A stretch of 64,000 bases of DNA from Acorus gramineus (GCA_030737835.1 CM060855.1:17806378-17870377); one strand, 5' to 3'. Shown: positions 11,997 to 25,819, numbered from the stretch's first letter. Notes: a model not told the origin generated them from the sequence alone. Program-made: numbers and translations.

Positions 11997-14900
11997 TCAT
12001 AAGGCCTTCTGATCCAGCCTCTCGTTCCAGTTCAGACAGCGGATGAGACTGTGGAACCAGTCGCCTGTTTGATCCGATTTGTTGACCGTTGGCAGCGGAT
12101 GCTGGCTCATCGATATACGAATAGAGTCTCCTTTCGATAGCTGCTGCCTTCTTTTCCCATCAAATGACACCCAAGCATTGCTTCTTGCATCGTCTGGGAT
12201 CTGTGAGACCAAAATAAGAAAGCAACATTCATTCAGACCAGACAGTTCAATTGAAACCAAAGAACTTGCATCAGACAAACCGATGATTGACTAAATCGAT
12301 GGATATAAATACAATGTGGTGCAGATCACAAAGCAGCTGCTCAAATTCATCCTACGGACGCTCAAATGGAACTTTTTGTTTCTCAGTTTTTTTGTACCAA
12401 GCAAAAAAAAAAAAGAAACTTTTTGTTCAGTAGTTATTTTACAAAAGGGGTGACCAGGATTCAGAGAGACACTGTTAAAATCCAGCTATCCATTTCCACG
12501 AGGAATATGGCTAAGCAAAACTCCGAGTGGTAATAACCATGTGAATTTAATCTCCCAATACTAAATAATATTTTGCATTTAAAAATCTGTTTTGTAGACA
12601 AAATATTAATGGCTTCACGGATTATCACCAGATTGAGAATGGCTACTTAATTTTTAAAGTTATTGCAACATACAGTTTAGTAAATATGCATGTTTCTATA
12701 AGTAGATGCATTAGTTATGCGTGTTCATGTCATTGTGTCTATCACCAGATTCTTTAGTAACAAATATCACATTTTTGAAAGGTAAACCCCACTAGATTGG
12801 GGAAAATAGGAATGAAAGTCCGTAGGCTATCCATCAAAAAGATCAAATAAAAAAATCATAAAAGAAAATACTTAAGTAACAAACCAAAAACTCCTTAACA
12901 GAATCAGTTCATCCTGATTCTTCATTCGATCAGTAGAATTAGCATAACTAGCAATAAAAGATAAAACAATGCGACTGATTACTGATGTTGTACATACTAC
13001 ACAACTGAACTGATTCTAACAAAAATGCTCTGACCAGTTTGAAGTGTTTATTAAAGATCAAGATGAAATTCACAGTAAATCATGAAAGATGAAACATTTT
13101 GTATTAATATGTCTTGGTGGATTTTGCATACCTTTAACTCAAGCTGAACAGAATCTGGAAGTATTACAGGTCTAAAGGACAAAGAGTGGGGACAGATTGG
13201 CGTAAACAGCATGCATGGAACATTTGGGTGGACCTGCACATTGTTAACCATTTCATTGTACAAAAACATGTAAAAAACATAAAGAAAAGTACAACATATC
13301 AAAATATTTGAAAATAACAAAAAGGTTCACAACATATTAATAATATAAAAAAGGGTTTTTTTATTATTTTTTAATCCCTGTAAACTATATGATTTTGTGA
13401 TCGATCCCTTACTTCTTCATATTTCAGTTTAAGTCTCTAGATTTAAATGGTATGTTTCTTATTAGTCCCTGGGAGGGACCTATCCCTAAATTATTTGGTT
13501 TTCTTTTTAGTCATGGAAAGAACTAAAAGGAACATATCCTTTAAATCTAGGGACTTAAACCGAAATATGAAGAAGTGAGGGATCAATCACTAAATCATAT
13601 AGTTTATGGGGACTTGAAAATAAAAACCCTATAAAAAATAGCTCTAAAATTTTTATCAAACAGTTAAATATTTGACAATGCATTGTCCTTCCATGTCAAC
13701 CAATAATATAATTACCTTTCTTTTAAGAAGTATAGATGCCATTTAAGAATACATTTAACAAGAATCTTAGATTTGTGTACTTATGGAATTATATAGTTAT
13801 TAATTCGACTAATTAAGTTGGCGATCAATTGCTAAGTTGTGAATCTGCTCTATTTCTTTGTGGTCATTACAGTCATTTATGAACACTATGCATCAAACAT
13901 TTAAATATACAGTGGTGATATGGTATAGGTCATATATCAGGATGTTAACCTAAATATAGTCTAAATCTAGACCCAAAGTATAAATATGATATTATATCCA
14001 ATTCAATGATGTACTTTGACATGCCATTTCTATAGTTGTGTCCAGTAAATATTAGGTGTCGTTATTTGACTGTCAGGTATCCAATAGAGATGCATTATAG
14101 GTGCATCACAGTTCCTGAGCTAGAAACAAATATTGTTCCATATTTTCGACTTCACATTGTGGTAGCAGGAAAGCAAACCAGTGTAGTTAAAATTTATTAG
14201 ATAAAAAATTATATGAAGATACAGAAGTCATACATATTATATAGATGAACAAATTCACAGGAAAATCTAAAATAGTATGAAAAATAATTAAATTTCCTCA
14301 CCATTGACCCGCCTGCAGCTGTGGAGTAAGCTGTACTCCCTGTAGGGGTGGCAACTATGACTCCATCACCTTGAACCTAAAAGAAAAAAAATTAAATGAA
14401 ATGAAATGGACAAAAAGGAAATCTGATACACAATATATGTGATGAATGTAAGAGAGATGATAAGAAAAATCTGAGCACCAATAAGAGAAACAAAAGAATA
14501 AAGAATATTTTGTGCTATTGTGTCATGTGCAAAGATTTTGGGATTTTTTTTTCCACAGGTGTGATGGGTTATTAGTCATTTTGGAAGGAGTAAGAAAGTA
14601 AAAAACTACTCGATGTGGTTCTGGCTGAGTTTAGCTGAATTTTTTTTATTTTCCCCCACAAATAAAAGGTGGGGAAGTGGAACTCACCACAATAAACTCC
14701 AACAAGGAAGGGGGCATTAGAAAAAAGAAGGAAACAAAAAGCTCCTAAGACAAATAAAGTCTAAATTTTCCATCAGCACAAGTGACAAGCTATTGACATT
14801 TGCCTCTAGCTGGTTTATCCCTTTTCTCTTTAAAACCATGGAAGAAACACCATAAATCCTAGACTGAATTGAAGAGGGCTGTCGTTCCCCAAAACGAATT

Positions 14901-17900
14901 GAAAAAATCATATTTGGACTAACGGACTATTTATACAAAACAATTTAGAAAATTTAGAGTATTTACCATTTATTCAGATTTGTGTTATAAATGGGCAATC
15001 TTTTAATTTAGAGATCAAAGCATTTCAATTGAACCTCATGTCTATATTTCACTTGATTCATTGTATATTTGATCTCATTGTCAAATACACCATAAGCCCC
15101 ACTGTGGATAGTATCATTCTCTGATATACAAGAAGATCGTGAGTATTTTACTCAATTCATATTCATATAAAAAGATCTAGAGTGCTCTTTGAAGCTATGA
15201 AAAGTCATGAACTAAAGCTCTATGTCTTCATGCTTTGAATAAACTGCATCAGTGCTTGTTCAGAACTTCTTTTAATGGAGACAGTATCACCATATTTTAA
15301 AGAAGACTGGTAGACTACTGGAATAAAGGAAAATAAAGTTGGCACAAAAAGAATTGTCTGAGTCCTATTACAATTTACAGATCTGCCAGCTATTCCACTA
15401 CAAAACTTCCCTCCCTCTCAATGGTATATCTTTCAACTTTGAGGATATGTGCAGTCTACTTGAGAAAATTAACCACTGAAGCCTGTGTGTTCTCCCACCG
15501 TTGTTACATTCCATTAAACAGCATGTCATTTCCTGTTAACAAGATAGACCAGCAGAGTGCATAAGATATGGGCAGGAGGAGCTTTGCCCCTTTGTTACCG
15601 CCCTCTTAACCAGATCAGTGCCTGTTTGCTGATCTTAATGGCATGACAGCGTGTTCAAGTTATAGTACATTTATCTACAAAGTTTTGGAATCCTAAACAG
15701 GAATAGCTCTTGCTGACATTCATACATCGAATTTTTATGATATCCTCTTCTTGCACTAATTTATTTTGCCAACTTGTCAGTTTATCCATCAAATACAAGG
15801 TCCGTGTGTTAGATATCAGGATGTGTATCAGAATGAGCAAACTTAAATTTGAGAAATCATAATCTGTGGCCTTTATTTAAGGATGCTTGTGTGCAATCCA
15901 ATCAGTACATAAATAAATCTTACCTTGGTAATAAGCCGGTTATGTTCAAAACATTCAATTTTGGAAAGGTAAGGATTAGACCCCCGATCCACGACAACCT
16001 CATTGAGAACATCAAAGACTTTTCCAGGGACTGCTTTTCCTTTTCTGAAGAGTTCACAGCGAAGCCGCATCCTAAGAGTTATGTATACTCCATCAAGAGT
16101 GTTGTTTCCATGGATCACTGCCCTTAAATCCTGCCTGAATTCCTCAAACTGTCAGCAGCATAAATAAATTTTAGCAGAAGTCCAACAGAACATATGTTGA
16201 AGGGAAACACAACTCAAAATCTGAGAATTGGACACACAGAACATACTGCATGTGAAGTGAGAAATCCGAGAGATCCGAGATTGAAAGAAACCACAGGAGG
16301 AACTGCACCTCTGAATAAATTGGACGCATGTAGAATCACTCCATCCCCACCCAAGCAAGCCACAAAATCAACTCTCTCATGAAGGTCGCTGCAACACAAA
16401 TGCAAATTTAGTGAGTAGTGATTTTTGACAGAGGCATGCATGATGTAGAAAATTCTGAAGACCATTTCCTTCCAGATCTGTAAATTTTATCACCTGGTAT
16501 CTTGATTGTAAAATGTTTGAACAAACCCAAAACCAGTAGTTCTTGCAAATATATCATGTACATCAGGTTCTACAAGAACATTCATGCCCTCTTCATAATG
16601 CAAGAAAGAAGCAACCTGCACATGAAAGAAATTACATGACATGGCAAGAAAAAGGAAATTATTATCACAGTTTCTATAATTGGAGAAAATGACATCATTT
16701 GTTTTTCAGACTGAAGGAATTTATAGTAGATACACAGTTTCAATATAGTAAATACTAGATTACTCAATAACAATATACTATAAAGAAATAGGCAACTGCA
16801 TGTTGTCAAGGGTTCTCTATATGCTTTCTATTTCGGATGACTGATACTTCTACAGTTTTGTCCAAAAAAAATTTACCATACCGCTTTAGCTTCTTCCATG
16901 AGTTCTTGCCCCAATTTCTTCAACAGTAAAACAGTTTTTGGTGTAGATTTCCACATCAGCATCTGCTGCTGGGTGCTGGGATGAGTGAAAGCCAAGGAGG
17001 ATTCTGTTACTTTCTCCCGTGCACAAGTAAAACCATCAGTGCGGACTAAGAACATCTCTGCCTTCTTTCTCGATTGAATTCTCACGACACCAGTCGTAGA
17101 AGCACACATATTTCCCTCAACAAGCTCCAGAGAATCATCAACAGAAGCAGTGGAGGCTGGACCATTGGTTGTCTTAGTCACTCCTGCATCAGTAGATATA
17201 TAATTTCCAGGATTTTCAGTCTTACTACTTGAAATTCTAGATTCAGTGCTGTTGTATTTATGCCTTTCATCAAAACCATTCACAGGGAGGCTACCAGAGG
17301 CAGGATCATCAATACTGAGATGCTTTCCATTACTAAAAGAGGAACCATGAAGTGTCAGAGTTTTGCTCTGATCATTAAGTGTTCCATTGGAGTTTGGTAC
17401 CTCCTTCTGGATTTCATTTTTCTGAATTGGTCTGCTATCCCTTTTTCTGATAATCGGTAATCTCTCATACTTTTTTGTAAGAAAGCTGCTAGGTGAGATA
17501 TTTCTACTACTAAAGAAAAGTGCCACTTCTCTTTTAGAGAAAATATCACATGTAGGAAACTGTGCCTTCAGAGGATCAATCTCCCTAGAGAATTTAGTGG
17601 TGAATTCTGCTTCTCTTCCATTAGAACCATGCATATTTTGACGAGGCACACTGCTACACTCATCGTCCCCCATTTTATGTACATCCTGACTGGTTGGCAG
17701 ACTTTGGTCATTCAACACACCAACACTAGTAGAAGTACCCTCAGGCAATAAACTATGGCCAGATTCTAAGTGTGATCTCTCCTTTAGTTTCTGGAAACTG
17801 AGATTTTGTTCGTATGACTGCACACCAATATTGTGATTTTCTAATGACATGCCATTAAGAACATTTTTGTTATTTCGCGCTACATATTGTCTCCACCTAG

Positions 17901-20586
17901 AGACCATAGCAGAAGTTCTGCCAACGCCTGCCTGACTATGCAGATAGATTGGCTTCTTCTTGAAGTCTGAGACCAACAATGCAAATTTCTCAACCTGCTC
18001 TACTGAAGGAGCAGTACCCACTTCGACTGGCAGATTTACCACCTCAATATTTCCACAAGAAACAGCACGCTGTAGAACAACTAGGTAATATTCATCCTTC
18101 TCTTCCTCTTCTCTAAGATCTACAATAGTTTTGTATCCCCTTTCCATTATCCATTCTAAACCTTCATCTGTTACCTGGCCACCTCTCCAAAAAGCTATTT
18201 CTCGATCTTTGGGGGACATGCCTTCCTTCACGGCTGATAAATAAACAGGGCTCCAGTTTGCAAACATTGCCTGACAAGGAAAACCCTCCTTACGTGGAAA
18301 TCCAGCATCATAGCAAACATTCTTCAAACGTTGCAATTTTATCCAGATGTTGAAGCTTCGAGGATCAGATAGCATCAAATAGTTTGCAAGGGCAACATGC
18401 AAGCTCTCACAACAACGTTTCATCTCACCCCTGAAAACAGCAAGTGGGGGGAGCTTATCATCAAAATTGTTTACATCTGCTTCTTCAAATGTATTGAAAG
18501 AAGACCTCCCTGAAAGAACATCTCCCCTGCCTCTGTTAAGTAAAGCTACCATACACCCAAGCACAGCAACTACTTTCTCTTCCATCAGTGGCAGATCCTC
18601 AGATGGAAAATCATAAGAAATAATGCACTCACCCGTCTCAGAATTGCATACAGTTTCCATTATAACAGCATGGAGTTGTTCTGCAGCCCTGAAAATTCTA
18701 CAGTAGGCCTCAACTTCAGCAATATCTCCAGGAATTGGACCGGTCCATAATGAATTAGATGTATCCTGAAAGCGAACAGACTTCAAGCCAAATTAAAAAA
18801 TAAACATTAGCCCATTTAAAAAAAAAAATTCCTTCCACAAATTTATCTTTATCCTACATAGAGAGATCCACTCAATGGACAACAAAGAATTAAAGATGAA
18901 TTTCACTTTTGACCATTACCATTATTTTCTTAAAAAAAAAAAAAAAAATTATTTTAAGAAGAAATTAATATGGGGGAGTGATAAGGTATGGCACATGTTA
19001 TCACAGACTTCAATGGTATCTTATCAAAGATTGCAAATTGTTACCACATAATTCTTTGTATCCTCTTCATTGAAGTGAGTAACTTTCAAGAATATGATAG
19101 AATGCTTCAATAGAGTGAAAAGTAAAATAAATGAAATTTTTTTTTGGAAAATGTGATTGGAGCATTCGTATTATGAAATGACACCCCTCAAACAAAATGG
19201 AAATTAGGATCACCAAGGAAATATACAAGAAAGGAAAAACTAATAGAAATTAGGAACATAACCCAAATATTTGCAAAGATCCTCACACCACCCCTTATTA
19301 TAGATCATCTACCTCACTTTTCAATTATCTTCCATAATGCTTGAAATTGAATCCTCCAAGAAGAAGCATGAATTAGTACAAATTGTCGTATCAAAGTTTT
19401 TCTTGAATGGAAATGATCAAGCAGAGAATGACTAAGGCCACATTTGGACCAATTGTCAAACTGACTATACTTATGTAAAATTAGTTTTCAAATAATCAGT
19501 TCCATCCCGTTTTTTTTTTTTTTTTTTTTTTTTTTTGAACTTTAAATCTAAGTTTCAGATTTTTGGTTTTTATGTTTTAAGAAAAGTTAAAAAAAACAAC
19601 TTTCATGAAAAATTGTTTGAGATCAGTTTTTATGAAGAAAAAAAACTGTTTTTAAAATTAGCTCCAAACGAGAGCTAAGAAAATCCAAGAACCACTGGTA
19701 TACTAAAAGAGAAGATCTCATAACAACACTAACTTGGCAAAATTAATACAAAACCCCAAGAAACACAAGACCCGCTATAAAAAGTACGACGATAAAGCCA
19801 AAAAATCCACCAAGAAAAATACAAAACTCATATGAACGCCAAAGAATCCACACCCTCACATAAAATTCAACAAAACTCCCATTGGCCATTACATTACATG
19901 ATCCGAGCATGAACGACCGACAAATGAACAAAAACGAGCTTCAAGAATCCCAAAACTTCAAACCAAAATAACGCAATAATGATAACATGCTTCAAAGATG
20001 AAAAAAAGAGAAAAAAGAATTTGAAATTTTTTCCTTATCTAAGATTTCCCTAAGCGTACCAATGGAAATGACCAAAAAACTTCAAGAACTGTTGATACAC
20101 CAAAATCCCAAGCAACACAAAAACCTCTGTAGAACAAAAGCTGATAGAGCTAAGAATGCCAAAGAAAACACAAACCACCACATAAAATTCAATTGAAACT
20201 CTCATTAATTTTTTCCTCATCCAAGGTACCAATGGAAATGACCAAGAAAATCCAAGAACTCTTGATAAACACAAGATCCACGGTAGAACAAAAGACGATA
20301 GAGCTAAAAATGCCAAAGAATTCACAAACCACCACATAAAATTCAATTGAAACTCTCATTACGTACGAACAACAACTGACAGAGAAACAAATTCAAATTC
20401 TCATCAAACCTGGGAATCAAGACCGATGGGGGAAGAGAAGAAGCTGGAGAGGCTGGCCCGAGGGACCACGCGTCTTCTCTGGCGATGTCGATGCGGTCCG
20501 CCGCAAGCGACGGCGGGGGAGTGACGGAGATGCAACGGAGGGAGATCTAGGGGCGTAGAATGGATCAGATTCGTCACCGTCAACAT
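11997..20586 (-). CDS. NADK2: NAD kinase, plastid/calmodulin-dependent class (NADK2), with an apparent frameshift in exon 6
   Basis: Makes NADP from NAD and ATP in the chloroplast stroma. Exons: 20586-20410, 18780-16882, 16615-16494, 16388-16247, 16148-15924, 14376-14303, 13233-13132, 12200-11997; about 981 aa if intact, close to the 985 aa of Arabidopsis NADK2. Exon 1 (59 aa, rich in Arg/Ser/Pro, few acids) fits a transit peptide. Exon 2 carries the long plant-specific N-region, including a phosphatase-like segment near residues 340-348 where HSQAGVGRT has Ser in place of the PTP Cys, so it is presumably inactive. The kinase core has GGDG (about 746-749). Exon 6 is 74 nt and reads ACAGGAGTACAGCTTAC where PTGSTAY needs one more base. 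All other junctions keep phase. The shifted frame meets TAA in exon 7. Alternative acceptor for exon 2: 18765, five codons shorter, also in frame. Product call firm; functionality uncertain. Confidence 0.93.
13353..13630. mobile_element. Foldback MITE (family D) in NADK2 intron 6
   Basis: A near-perfect palindrome of 278 bp: the left arm begins GGGTTTTTTTATTATTTTTT AATCCC and the right arm ends AAAATAAAAACCCT; both arms share ACTATATGATTT, CTTCTTCATATTTC and CTAGATTTAAA. It is flanked by the direct repeat ATAAAAAA (13345-13352 and 13631-13638), a probable 8-bp target duplication. Confidence 0.8.
19686..20362. repeat. Diverged tandem repeat (about 170-bp unit) in NADK2 intron 1
   Basis: ACCAATGGAAATGACCAA begins at 20058 and again at 20228 (period 170), and each copy ends with CACATAAAATTCAATTGAAA. 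A third, poorer copy covers about 19686-19900 (CACATAAAATTCAACAAAAC near 19857). The copies are non-coding. Confidence 0.7.
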
Positions 20587-20640
20587 CGTCGGTCCTTCAC
20601 TGACATAGTACGATCATGTACGATCATTTAACGACGGATC

Positions 20641-20660
20641 AGAGAGAGAGAGAGAGAGAA
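20641..20660. repeat. GA microsatellite upstream of NADK2
   Basis: Ten GA units 55-74 bases upstream of the NADK2 start codon, probably within the 5-prime UTR or core promoter (CT on the sense strand). Confidence 0.7.
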
Positions 20661-21238
20661 CATAGTTTTTGCGTCGACCACATGTTGTGCGGATTAGGTC
20701 TGACGGGTGCCGTCTTTGTCTGAAGATACTCCCAGTTGTTTTGGATAAAAATATCAGTTTGGAAACTCATATTCAAAATAGCTTTTGGATAAAACTGTTT
20801 TTTAAAATAGTTTTAGGATCGGTTTAATATGAGTTTATGTAGATTCTGCTTTTGAAAAGATAAAAATTTTAAAACTCAATTTCAAACACATTTTCAGCGT
20901 TTAGCTTTTCAAACCACAATTTTCTTTTTAAGCAAAAAATCTTGCGATTGAAAATCTAATAAAACATAGTTTTTCAAAAGTTGAGTTTGAAACATAAGAT
21001 TTTAAGAATCTCAGAGTTTCAACCTCGTATCCAAACGCACCCTTAGACCTTGACTTTTATTGAGATTGTTTTTTTTTAATTCAGAAATCAATATTTAAAA
21101 GCAGTTGATATTTGGCGGAGAAAGTTGATTTTCAATTCAAAAAATCGATTCTGACCAAAAAACGTTGTTTTTTAACTTTTCAAAAGACGGATTTCGAGGG
21201 AAAAATTAAAAGGAATCCAGCTTCCGATTCTGAATAAA

Positions 21239-21325
21239 GCTGTCCCGTTTGGCTGCACGATTTTAGCATTTCAGCTTTTCAAAAACTAAAAGCTGTCCTA
21301 AACGTGCAATCAAACGGGGCTTTAA
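21239..21325. mobile_element. Mini TIR element (about 85 bp)
   Basis: CCCGTTTGGCTGCACG on the left pairs with CGTGCAATCAAACGGG on the right. A related piece (GTGCGTTTAGTTGCGCGATTG) sits inside the element at 53935-54507. The Helitron at 21326 lies directly at its right edge. Confidence 0.5.
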
Positions 21326-22212
21326 TCTATCTATTATACTAACCAAAAGTGTTGAAGTTATCATGTTTGTTTCTCTCTGTGTGTGTAACATTTTCATTTT
21401 TTCAATTTTATCCTTATTTATTTATGATCTTTGATTTTATATTGAAAGATAAGAATAGAAAATACATATTTTAATATCTTAGTAGATAAAAAGAGATATC
21501 TATCAAATCTATCTTTTTAATACTTATCTATGGTGATCATGCCACATCTTCATATTTTTTTCTTATTGCTTTTTATTAGATTTAGATTGAGATAATCATG
21601 GAATATAGATGATAAATAGCTAATTTCGGGTGAAATATGCATCTTAATTTTCATCATTCAATAGTCATTTTTGAAAAAAATATATTTTACGGTCATAAGT
21701 GTATATTGCAAAGATCTTTCCAACGAGCCATTGAACACCCCAATCAGAATTAAACTTGAAAATTTATGAATTTTTTAAGAATTTTGAGAATAATTTAATT
21801 CTTGGTTTTGTTTTTATATATACCCTAAAAAATCACATTATTCAAAAAGGTTTAAATTGTACATAAATGTCATTCTTTTTATCTATTGGGCCATACTTTT
21901 TGTTGATTTCAGAGTTTCAAATGGGTATTTTTACAATATAAGATTGGTTGATAGTCATATATGTAAAAAAACTCATTTTTAACTGTAACATATCTCTTTT
22001 ATGTATAATTTCATAATAAATTTTGTAAAATATTTATTTAATCATTATTAAAAAAATTATATCATTTATATATATATATATATATATATATTACATGCTA
22101 TATTATATTACATATAAAGGAATTGAAAAAAATTGAGGGTATTGATCGTGGGCAGCGTTTTCAAAATATATTTTTTTTATTTACACGCACATCGTGCGTG
22201 GGGGAAGACTAG
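21326..22212 (+). mobile_element. Non-autonomous Helitron, 887 bp, complete ends
   Basis: Begins TCTATCTATTATACTAACC directly after A and ends CTAG directly before T, the A|T insertion rule of Helitrons. A perfect 7-bp hairpin, CACGCAC ATC GTGCGTG (22184-22200), stands 8 bases before the terminal CTAG, as required for a Helitron 3-prime end. The interior is AT-rich with a TA microsatellite near 22063-22090 and shows no Rep/helicase coding, so it would depend on an autonomous element. No terminal inverted repeats or target duplication, as expected. Confidence 0.85.
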
Positions 22213-22263
22213 TTGTGTACTAGTTTAAATAAAAAATAATATTAATAAATTATATAATTCATC

Positions 22264-22988
22264 GGGAAAATGACAAAAAAAATCTCTTAAAAGTTTGAAA
22301 TACCAAAATCAATCACTTTTTAAAATTATATAAAAAAAAGTCTTATTTTATAATTGTAAAAACACAAATGGTTAACCTACCATTATATAATTAGATCCTT
22401 AATTAACATATTTCATATCTCTTAACTTTGTTAAAATATTTCATAATCTTAATTTTGTAAATGTATTTTATGAGTATGCGCCATTGTAATTTAAATTTGT
22501 TATGATGAACTCTATTAGATGTTGTGTTTCTTTAAAAAATGAATATGTACTAATGACCCGTAAAAATATATGAATAGTCAAGCAAAAAAAATGCCAATAA
22601 GATTTATAATACTAAAATATCATTTGCTGCATTGGGGCACAACATATATTTAAATTGTACATATTATGATTATACACAATGAAAAATGATAAACAACATC
22701 AAGTAAGATATATATAAGTAACGCACAATATATATATGATAACAAAACCTCTAAAGGAATTGATTTAAGTCATATAGAGAAAGATTATTGTTTTATAGGA
22801 AAAATAGGTTTTTGTTGTGGAATAACCTAACAAGGGTTAGAGGGATGTTAATGATCTAATTATATAAAAGCAGATTAGTCTTTTGTGTTTTTAAAATTGT
22901 AAAATGAAACTTTTTATGTATAATTTTAAAAAGATGTTGATTTGGGTATTTCTAACTTTTAGGAGATTTTTTTTATTACTATTTTGCC
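22264..22988. mobile_element. Foldback MITE, Mutator-like (family G), 725 bp, 9-bp TSD
   Basis: Left terminus GGGAAAATGACA, right terminus ATTTTGCC; inverted arms of about 130 bp share AATCTC(T/C)TAAAAGTT and GAAATACC(A/C)AAATCAA. It is flanked by TAATTCATC (22255-22263) and TAATTCATT (22989-22997), a 9-bp target duplication with one mismatch, which suits Mutator-type transposition. Confidence 0.75.
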
Positions 22989-23094
22989 TAATTCATTTTA
23001 CAAAAAATGTTTGGAGAAATTAATTATGGATCTCCCAGCGGAGTTATGTGCCAGTTAATAAGAGGCTTCCATATAAGCAATGTTAAAGATTAAA

Positions 23095-23648
23095 GAAAAA
23101 TCCATAAAACCCCCTAAAATCTAACTAAAATCCATATAACTTTTCTTACATGAAAACACCTGGTAAATCTAAATAACTCACTGAATAAAATTTTCGTTAA
23201 TAAATTTTTTTTTTTTTTGAGGAAAATGTAAACTATATAACTTTTTCAAACAGCGGTTACAATAGTATGACTTTTCGTTAATAGATGATGAATATTTTAT
23301 GAATATTTCATTTGATTAACCCTGATTGAAAACACAATATACTAAAAAATCATTATAATGTGAAAAATCCTATAGAAATGACAATTTTACCCTCTCTGGA
23401 TATATTATAAAACCATATCCGAACAGGTAAAATCGTCATTTATAAAAGATTTTTCACATTTTTAACACATTGTAGGGTTTTTTTTGGTATACTGTATTTT
23501 CTACCAGGGTTAATCAAACATAATATTTACAAAATATTCATCATCTGTAAATGTAAATTTTATTCATAGGGTTATTTGAATTTACTAGGTGTTTTTAATG
23601 GGTTATATGGATTTCAGTCAGTTTATAGGGGGTTATGTGGATTTTTTC
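23095..23648. mobile_element. Foldback MITE, family A
   Basis: Long imperfect palindrome. Left arm: AAATCCATATAACTTTT, then TTGATTAACCCTGATTG and GTGAAAAATCCTATAG. Right arm: TTTTTCACATTTTTAACACA, ACCAGGGTTAATCAAAC, TGGGTTATATGGATTTC. Related to 9955, 25346 and 53935. Confidence 0.7.
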
Positions 23649-23889
23649 AAAAAAATAATGTCATTGGAAATGTCTCATCGAAATCTTCAAAATGAAACTA
23701 GTATTAAATTAGTTGACTTTTCATATGTTTGATTATTCAAGATATGTTATTTTATTTAATTAAAATATTACTATTTTAAGGCACTGTTTGTATCTGCATT
23801 TGGGTAGATTCTACATTTCAATAGCTAAAATTCTCAAATGTGGTTCCAAACACATTAATCCCTATAATGGAGCTCTTCCTAAAGTTCAC

Positions 23890-24620
23890 TTTAAGACCGG
23901 ACACCAGCTCAAAGCATCAATATATGAATTTCACCTCTCACCCCATCTTCGCCAGCGTCGATCAGCACAAGAGTGTCATCTGCATATTGAACGTAAGTGA
24001 GAAAGGATACCCCCCCCCCCCCTCTCACAGCATTGGAGATCTCACTCTCCCCCCCCCCCCCCCCCTTCAAGGCTAACTTCATCATCCTGCTAAATGCATT
24101 TGACACAATCATGAATAATCTCAGTGCCTCAACCCCTTGTTAATGTGAAAGAATCCACATGGAGTTCCATTCACCAACACCGATGCCTTTGCTATTGAAA
24201 TACAATCATTTGAATCCAATTGGCTTCGAACCTGTAACACTCATGCAAATGAAGCAAAAAATCTCAGTTCGCATTGTCATAAGCCTTTGCAAAGTCCAAC
24301 TTGATCACCACCCCCTTTCTTCCTAGCCTGATATGTCACTGAAATACATTCTTGAGTAGCCATGTAACCGTCTTGAAGGAATCGATCAAGGATGAATGCT
24401 GATTGATACTCATCAACTACAAACCTAATAACAGCCTTGAGACGATGGGCAAGGACCTTAGCCACCATTTTGTAACACCAATTAACCAGACTAATTGGCG
24501 CGGAAGTTTCCAATCTCCAAAGCTCCTTCTCATTTGGGAATGAGAGCTAGGAAGGTTTCATTTAGGCCCTCATTCCCTTGAGATGTCTCGAAGCAAAGAA
24601 ATCATGGAACAACGCCATAA
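23890..24620 (-). mobile_element. LINE reverse-transcriptase core fragment, decayed
   Basis: Minus-strand frames give PISLVNWCYKMVAKVLAHRL followed by DEYQSAFILDR (24300-24510), the RT motif that in plant LINEs reads RPISLxNxxYKIxAKVLAxRL...xxQSAFIxGR. Farther along comes YVQYADDTLVL (about 23950-23990), the catalytic YADD block. The segment between is broken by stops and by C-runs (24010-24022, 24049-24065). No 3-prime tail or target duplication was found. Confidence 0.75.
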
Positions 24621-24844
24621 TGTCCTCCTTCACCGTCCCCCAAAAATAATATTAATGATTGAAAAAAAATGAAGAGGGATGGTTGGAGTGCAACCCCCTC
24701 TCAAAAAGAATCTTCTCCAAATACAGAATGTTTGCCCTCTATATTTGGAGGCTTGCACTGTAGATACTCTAATGATCAGTGTCTCTGCCTGAACCCCTCA
24801 CTATGCTAACATGTCTTTTTAAAAAGCTCATATTATTTTTATAT

Positions 24845-25150
24845 AGGGAAAATATCCAAAAAAAAAATTTTAAAGATAGAAATACTCGAATCAGATATTT
24901 TTTAAAAATATACAAAAAAAAGTCTCATTTCATCATTTTGAAAACCAAAAAAGACTGACATACTCTTGTGTAATTTTTTAACCCTTTCATCATATTTAAA
25001 ACTTTTCACAACCATCATCTAATTGAAAAATAACATTAATATAAAAAATTATTTTTATTTGAGAGTGATTTTACATATTATTAAAAAAAAATTAAATATG
25101 TTATCAAAAATGTTAAAATTGTCATTCATAAATTTATAAGATTTTTTTTA
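24845..25150. repeat. Half element related to foldback family G
   Basis: GGGAAAATATCCAAAAAAAA, then GAAATACTCGAATCAGA, AAAATATACAAAAAAAAGTCTCATTT, match the left arm of the element at 22264-22988. The other arm is missing or unrecognisable. Confidence 0.5.
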
Positions 25151-25257
25151 AAATTTTTCCTAACTTTTAAACTTTCTTTCCATCCCTCAAGTTCTCCATC
25201 CCACCTTCCAAAATAACATTTTTTAGGGTCGAAAAGAGCACCAAAACAAAGAGAGGT

Positions 25258-25787
25258 ATAGAGAGAGAGAGAGGGCAGCGGCCGTTAGTAAGCAAAGAGG
25301 GGCGGCAATAGGTGAGGAGGTGAGAAAGATATATATATATATATATAAAATTCATATAACCCTCTAAAAACACTTAGTAAATTTAACTAAATCCTGAATA
25401 AAATTTATGTTCACAGATGATGAATATTATGTTTGGTTAACCCTGATAGAAAACACGATATACCAAAAAAACTCTATAATGTGTTAAAAATGTGAAAAAT
25501 ATTATAAAAATGATGATTTTACCCTTCTAAGGAGGTTTTATAATATATTCAGAGGGTAAAATCATCATTTTTATAATATATTTCACATTTTTAACATATT
25601 GTAGTGATTTTTAGTATATTGTGTTTTTAATCAAAGTTAACCAAATGAAATATTCATAAAATATTCATCATCTATTACTGAAAATTTTATTCAGAAAGTT
25701 ATTTGAATTTACTATGTGTTTTTAGAGAGTTATATGAATTTTAAGAAAAATTAGACGGTTATGTAAATTTCAATATATATAAATATA

Positions 25788-25819
<32 letters not shown>

